From Larix sibirica (taxonomy: Eukaryota; Streptophyta; Pinopsida; Pinales; Pinaceae), in NCBI GenBank assembly GCA_004151065.3, contig NWUY0300018320.1, positions 15,870 through 30,313 on the forward strand: 14,444 nt of DNA, written 5' to 3'. The position numbers were made by a program, and so were the translations under genes. Under the pieces are notes generated by a model that saw only the letters and a list, made by a program, of their open reading frames with translations, was not told the DNA's origin and did not search any database. Of this stretch, positions 9,413 to 14,444 are shown one piece after another (position 1 is the first letter of the stretch; each line of letters begins with the position of its first letter).

Positions 9413-10769
9413 CCAACTGAAACATATTTCTAGCGAAAAAATACACTAGTAAAATGAGTTCTTATGCAAAATCCATGTTCAATTATCTATTTCAAATATT
9501 GATCATGTATTTAGTGAAAAATTTAATTCTATTTTTCTTTTGAAGTTATGTTAAGAAGTTTCCATGGTCTCTAGTGCATCTCTCTTTTTAGAAATTTAGA
9601 ATTCTCTTATAACAAAAAGGAAATTGGGAAAATATCCATTGTATATCCATTCTCCATCCCACCTAGACCCCTCCACGACACCTTCTATTCATTATACATA
9701 TTCTCTTATGACAGATAACTATTATAATCTTCATAACACTATTTCACATAACACTGACAATTATTGTTTCCTACACCATTCATGCATTGTTAAGAGCTTG
9801 TTCATTGATCCCCATCGAACTCATCCTATTATAAATCCTCCAACACCAATTGATTTGGTGAACCCCATTGCACCTAATATATCTCACCTTGTGCTTATAG
9901 TATGGAATTACACTCCGAATTAGCATGGGTCTTCACTCACAATTGACAAGTGAAGGATCAACTAGTTAAGTGGATTGTAGACAATGGGAGTTGACATAAT
10001 CTAGCATCATCTACTTTTGTGAAAGTGTTGGACCTCGTTGTCATGCCTCACCAAAATATGATTGTCTAGGTTGTGTCATAGTCGATACTATCTCCTTTTT
10101 TTGTATCATAGACCTCTATTGTCACATTTTATGTTGGCCCACTTCTCCATGATACAAAGAGCTATTATGTATCTCCTATCGACTATCAAAGTTAATTTTG
10201 GCTACACGACCTTAGAAAATTTTCATTTTTACAAGATGATGTTGTTGCCACTTCATAAATCATCACAAAGGATGGTCACCCTTAGCATTTTCATTTGTTT
10301 TCCACTTCTCTTGACGATCCACTCTCTAAAAAAGGCATTGTAAGGAAGGGGTCTCTCCATATGTACTTGCATATTTTCATTCTTCATGAAACCACCTATG
10401 ATATAAGAAATTCACAACTATAATTCCTACCTTATATGGTTCCCTTATAGAGATCAATGTATTTTTTGGGCCTCATCGTCATTTCAAATACCACAAATTT
10501 TTTACAACCTTGAATTCCTCAACTAATGTGAATATAAACTATTATTCATTGTGTTTCTAGTTGGTTCAATCATGTAACTTCCCAATGGAACCATAAGGGT
10601 TGGCTTGTATCACGTAAACCTAAGTGTTATTTAGCTTTGACAATTAAGCTATTGGAAGATGAATATTGTGATGGTGTTGATGGTTTTTAGTTGAGGGGAG
10701 TATGTCAAATTATTTTCACATAAATGATTAAGATGCATATGAAGGTCAAAATGGAAGAAAAAGAAGGTA
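9413..10769 (+). mobile_element. Decayed Ty3/gypsy-like gag-pol fragment inserted in LUG copy 2
   Basis: A 1357-base insertion relative to copy 1, flanked by the 4-base direct repeat GGCT. Near 9968, frame 2 reads KWIVDNGS-stop-HNLAS followed by FVKVLDLVV and, farther on, FYVGPL. This order resembles the gypsy retropepsin pattern LxDSGSTHNFI...LxL...FYVLPL, with the catalytic DSG reading DNG. Just upstream, ISHLVLIVWNYTPN in frame 0 resembles the segment that precedes the protease in many plant gypsy polyproteins (ISxxALxG...PxT). Stops and frame changes show decay. The ends lack TG...CA termini and no LTR is seen, so this is a fragment. Open frames at 9624-9923 and 10062-10343 have no other recognised domain. 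No CCHC knuckle or RT was found. Confidence 0.5.
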
Positions 10770-11886
10770 GGCTTGGTCATCTTCTCGTCTAACAATGGTT
10801 TAAGGAACTACAAATTCTATTTTTCCATCCTTAAGTTCTACAATTTCAACACCATATACTCATAACCCTAGAGATGTAATTTCCATGATTGGTGCATTTC
10901 AATTTTCAACATAGTGGTACAACTCATTTAAGAATGTTGATAATGTATGAATCTAATGGATATGGATCCCTTGGTTCACATTCTAATCCTCTAGATAATA
11001 TAGATAATTTTGTGGAAGATGGGTCCTTGGATGATAATGGGGAATCATTTCTATCTCATGATGACAAATATGCTAGGGATACAATAGGTCGATGTAAGGA
11101 TGTTAGGAAAGGGTTTTAATTTTTAGTGTTTAGTTGAATTGAAGCCCACATTAACAAATTTTTATGTTGACCATTTTACCTTGATGGAAAATTACTAGCT
11201 ACTGCTAGACATGAGAAGAACGTAGTGTTATTAAGCATGTAAAATCTCAAATATAAAGGTTCCCTTCAAGATAATTTATTTTTTATCAGTGGTGTGTGAT
11301 GACATCCTAATTCCATGCATTTGAATACATATTATTTTGACATCACATTGAAAATATGGGATTAAAACAATCCAAACTATATCTTAGATACCTTTTCTAG
11401 TCATATCAGGATTGTAATGTCCCTTGATTTCCACCATAACCATGTAGATCTTATCTTTTCTTGTGATGGAGAAAGTGATTATGTCATAGGAATGTTAACC
11501 ATGCTATGTGCATACAAATTTTCAAGGGAAGTATGTGTCGATTGAAATTTTATCCATATTTTCATAATTATCTTACTACAATGGTTTATAATGTCATGTC
11601 AATATTTCATGTTGAGACTAGACCTTGTTTACCTTGTTTACACTGATATAGAAAGACCATGCACTCTTTATGCTGATACAAAAAAACATAATTATGTGGC
11701 ATCTATTACTAAGGATTTTATCAAGGTATGGAACCTTGGTTCTAGAGGTTATGGTGAAGATTCTATAACATTCTTCCTTTCTAGCAAAACTAGCCTAACT
11801 GTAGGTTGGAGAAGTTTTTCAATTGCACATCATTTAGAAGACCGAGAATGTTTAGTTTTAAAGTTATTCCAACAAACAAGATTGAA
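10770..11886 (+). pseudogene. LUG: LEUNIG-like WD40 retropseudogene, copy 2
   Basis: Corresponds base for base to 7843-8962, with about six substitutions (for example CGAGCC to GAAGCC, TTAATAAAT to TTAACAAAT, ATCAAGATT to ATCAGGATT, TATTTTATG to TATTTCATG, TTCTTTCTT to TTCTTCCTT) and a 3-base deletion near 11585 relative to copy 1. It shares all frameshifts and nearly all stops with copy 1, so the copies split after the gene had already decayed. The 76-codon fragment (10889-11119) is identical in both. The copy stops at the N at 11887, in the middle of the shared open frame. Upstream it is separated from its first 92 bases by the gypsy-like insertion. It may be the other haplotype of copy 1 rather than a second locus. 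Confidence 0.85.
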
Positions 11887-11887
11887 N
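11887..11887. other. Single N: probable contig join
   Basis: Sequence before it matches copy 1 up to 8962. Sequence after it is identical for 34 bases to 9286-9319, the bases immediately before the first N, and then continues into new sequence. Both sides therefore overlap the contig that ends at 9319. Confidence 0.8.
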
Positions 11888-12054
11888 ATTTTATATCTAT
11901 GATCTAGAACAAATATTTTGGAAGCATCCATGCCTTTCTAGGACCATTATTCATATGCTTCATGGCATTTCATAATACACAAGTTTATCTCATAGTAACT
12001 CCAGTAAGTACATTCCAGCTCATATAGATCCACTCTTAAACTAAGTGGGTAGTG
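11888..12054. other. Unidentified sequence between contig join and LTR segment B
   Basis: No coding motif is visible. A purine-rich, G-containing run, AAGTGGGTAGTGGGG (12043-12057), lies directly against the start of LTR segment B. This is where a polypurine tract would be expected, and it resembles the AAGTGGGAG sequence that often precedes the 3' LTR of plant Copia elements. Confidence 0.4.
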
Positions 12055-12437
12055 GGGTCACATAGACCGTCTCTTAAATTGAAAGCATTGTGGGACACTT
12101 TCCACTTAATATAGGATAACGTGGAATAGAACTTGATAAAGTAAAAAGCGTAGAATAGTAATGTTGTTATTTATTGATAATTAATAGGACATGAGCTATA
12201 ACATATTAAAAAAAAGGTCATAGTCATTCTTAACAGTCCCCATTTTGTATTAGATTTTCCTATCAAAATAAGGTGATTCTATGCAAAAGATAATTTTGGT
12301 TATATTTGAAAATAATAATCTATTATATTTTGCTCCATCCTTATTTGAAAATAATAATCTATCATATTTTGCTTCATCCTTTATTTTTTGAAAATAATAA
12401 TCTATCATATTTTGCTCCATCCTTTATTTTTTGTATC
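12055..12437 (+). repeat. LTR-like segment B (near-complete LTR)
   Basis: Its left part matches segment C (7641-7750) and its right part matches segment A (6912-7154). It therefore contains both halves in the expected order and is the fullest copy of this LTR in the window. A polypurine-tract-like run precedes it, and no primer-binding site follows it, so it behaves as a 3' LTR. The right end is set near 12437 by comparison with the TTATCA end of segment A, but the tandem expansion blurs it. Segments A and B flank the LUG pseudogene region. Confidence 0.5.
12305..12434. repeat. Minisatellite of three 39-43 bp units
   Basis: Units start with TTTGAAAATAATAATCTAT at 12305, 12344 and 12387, each followed by ATATTTTGCTCCATCC or a one-base variant; a partial fourth start follows at 12430. 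Unit 1 is 39 bases and units 2 and 3 are 43. The corresponding part of LTR segment A has a single diverged unit, so the expansion happened within this LTR copy. Confidence 0.85.
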
Positions 12438-13064
12438 GAATTATGGACAAATTCTATATTTTAGTCAATAATCAAGTTTTCAAAATTTGTATAGAGGTAA
12501 ATTTTAATTCTATTTTGAATTTATAATATTTTAAAATTTTATTTTGTAATTTAAAAAATAAATAGTTTTCTGATTACTAACTTTTTGTGTCTAAATTGAT
12601 TTTCTAGTATGACGAAAATATTGGAGAGGCATAAAAAATTCTCAAATACAAGTCCAAATACAAGTCGAGATGTAGAGGTAATATTTATGCCCCAAACAAA
12701 ATTTAATAAATGAATTGATTACACTTCAAGCAATTATAATGTTTGATGTAAATTTTATTTTAAATCTGGTTTATTTTAAATATCAAATCTATTTTTTATC
12801 ATGAAAAAAAAACATAATTTTTATTCAAGTAGAAGAGAAAATACATTCTTAAGGTGCATGCACAAAATATCAATAGGTCAAAAAGATCTCCCTAACTAGT
12901 ATAGGGTCTGAAAGCTCCATTCTAACCCAAAATAGGAAATCATCAACGGAGAATACAATAAGAAATAAAAAAAATAAAAATAAAAAATAAAAAAAAACAC
13001 CATATGTAAGAACTATATGAGCTTAGAAAATATACAAATTGTACAGTAAATGTCCTATGGGAAG
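12438..13064. other. AT-rich intergenic stretch without a gene
   Basis: Strongly AT-rich, with no open frame of note. It contains a perfect 12-base tandem repeat (CAAATACAAGTC at 12643-12654 and 12655-12666) and an A-rich low-complexity run at about 12960-12998. No RNA gene or transposon terminus was recognised. Confidence 0.6.
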
Positions 13065-14160
13065 TCAAAGTACCCTCCCGAAATTCTTCCACATATTTCC
13101 ATCATTGAAAGAAAGATCTTGTTTTGAGAGTGAATCTATTGCAACTTTGTGTTCACGAAACATATGGGAGAAGGAAACATCCTGAAAGTCGCCACTTGTA
13201 TCTCCAAAATAAAAGGCCAAATGTTGAATACTAATGTCTTGAATATGATTCCCCCCATCATCCATTGAATGGTCATCAACGAATCCTTGAAGACCTAGAG
13301 AGTCACAATCTCCTTCTCCATATGAGCTTCAAGGCCTAGAGAAAATCCATGAGCTTTTCCCAATTGTTAGTTATGGGCCCCAAACCCCATTAACCTACAA
13401 AATAATGTGTGTTTGAGAAGAATAATACAAAACCAATACCACTCATGTGCTCCTGTCCTTGCTTTTCTCCATTGAAGAAGCAACTCAGAGTCTCCTGGTT
13501 AATGGCCAAATTACCAATTTAACACCTAAGATGAGAGACTAGTACCAGATAATAATGCTTTAATAAATAAAGTTCATTCTAGGTTGAGATCATAAAGGTA
13601 GGGATACAGCAACATTTCATGCAAACCACAATCCCATCTAGTCAACTATGGAAGGTCTAAAAATACTTTCAAAACCTACGAAGGGATGAAATATGAAAAG
13701 CACTCCATAAGATTATCTTTATACCATTATGCTTTCAACTTCGAATGTGCCTCAATTTCTCTCCATACTTGCCTCATATATGGATACTAGAGAAATAGGT
13801 AACCATTTGTCTCTGCTTCTACTCTACACAATAGACATATTCCTGACCCCTATTTTCCTTTCCTCTACAATCTATCCCAAGTCAACACTCTTTTACACAC
13901 TTATCATAATAAAAAAGTCATTTTTGGAGGCATAGGCACCTTCCTCAACTCCCTCCACCACCAAACAATTTCCCCATCACTACCCGCAACAACTTCCTAG
14001 TATCTAAGTTTCATTGAGTAATGTCCCTCATACATATTGAATACCCAAACCAATTCATCCACCTCCTCAGATATCTGAATATGTTCCCTTCTAAGTTCAT
14101 AGACAAAGCTATCCCAAAGAGGATACCAAATTCCCAACAATCCAAGATCCTAAGAGCTAA
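13065..14160 (-). mobile_element. LINE remnant: linker, zf-RVT and RNase H domains
   Basis: Minus-strand 3' portion of a plant LINE ORF2, read from about 14160 down to 13065 with frameshifts and stops. In order: ELVWVFNMYEGHYSMK (near 14060-14010) like the VWxxxxxGxYSVKSxY block; IVWWWREL then KVPMPPKMTF (near 13975-13920) like WxxxWKxKxPxKxKxFxW; ICLLC...AETNGYLFL and YMRQVW (near 13840-13760) like the zf-RVT CPLC...ETxxHLFxxCxYxRxVW, with the second CxxC partly lost. Then FFNGEKQGQEHMSGIGFV and GLGPITNN (near 13480-13365) match RNase H NFDGAxKGNPGxxGxGxV...NNxAE. The open frame 13265-13065 ends with FSHMFREHKVAIDSLSKQ, matching the terminal RNase H motif HxxRExNxxADxLSK. The polymerase core is not in this window segment. 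Confidence 0.7.
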
Positions 14161-14444
14161 ATAAACCCTAATTCCAAATATCAATGGTTGTATAACAAAT
14201 ATAAATATAAATTAATATTAATAATAACTACAATAACATTAATTAAATAATATTAGTAAGTAAATAAATTAATTAACATTTAATGATGATTCATAGGTCA
14301 CACCTATTTTTTTTCCAGGACAAGAATTCCTGCGGAAAACCTCGAGGTACTTCCCCTCATTTTGAGGATGGTACCCAGAGTAAATTCTATATTCTTTAGG
14401 GCACAAGGCCAAGACAACAAGGGCATGAAGCCATTACAATAATT
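14161..14444. other. AT-rich right edge, nothing identified
   Basis: 14175-14285 is almost pure A/T with TTAATTAA-like runs. The last 130 bases are less AT-rich (CCTCGAGG, GGTACC) and could be the edge of another element, but no terminus or coding motif is visible. Confidence 0.4.

Noticed and set aside
10062-10343. 93-codon plus-strand open frame as an independent gene
   Set aside because: It overlaps the decayed gypsy-like protease region in another phase and shows no domain of its own.
13729-13935. 68-codon plus-strand open frame
   Set aside because: Antisense to the zf-RVT region of the minus-strand LINE.
1-14444. tRNA, rRNA, CRISPR array, bacterial operon or organelle genes
   Set aside because: No conserved RNA core, regularly spaced repeat array, ribosome-binding-site pattern or organelle protein was visible; the content is nuclear plant retroelement DNA.

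Overview
The window looks like intergenic DNA from a large, repeat-rich plant genome. It is AT-rich, has no intact gene with a usual plant exon/intron layout, and almost every recognisable coding trace is a decayed retroelement or retrocopy. The clearest identification is a broken, intronless copy of the plant-specific WD40 corepressor LEUNIG (LUG), present twice, so the source is a land plant. The density of old, degraded LINE and LTR material would suit a gymnosperm or similarly large genome, but that is inference.

Layout. About 430-860 (+): reverse-transcriptase remnants of a plant LINE. About 858-5395: an insertion-like block bounded by two diverged direct repeats (858-1617 and 4727-5395, probably LTRs), with unidentified decayed coding-like sequence inside. 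About 5430-6857 (+): LINE remnant resumes with the later RT segment and the zf-RVT-like C-terminal part, which suggests that one LINE was split by the block. 6912-7154: 3' part of another LTR followed by a primer-binding-site-like sequence. 7641-7750: a 5' LTR-like fragment. 7847-8900: LUG retropseudogene copy 1. 9320: a single N. 9321-11886: second, nearly identical copy of the LUG stretch, interrupted at 9413-10769 by a decayed Ty3/gypsy-like fragment. 11887: a second single N. 12055-12437: a fuller LTR copy ending in a three-unit minisatellite. 12440-13060: AT-rich sequence without a gene. 13065-14160 (-): LINE remnant with zf-RVT and RNase H traces. 14161-14444: AT-rich tail, nothing identified.

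Nothing here works as a pathway; the window is a layered record of insertions. The point most in need of checking is whether the doubled LUG copy is real. Both edges of copy 2 are single-N joins, and the 34 bases before the first N reappear exactly after the second N. This favours an alternative haplotype (or very recent paralogue) carrying a retroelement insertion that was wrongly scaffolded between two overlapping contigs, rather than a true tandem duplication.
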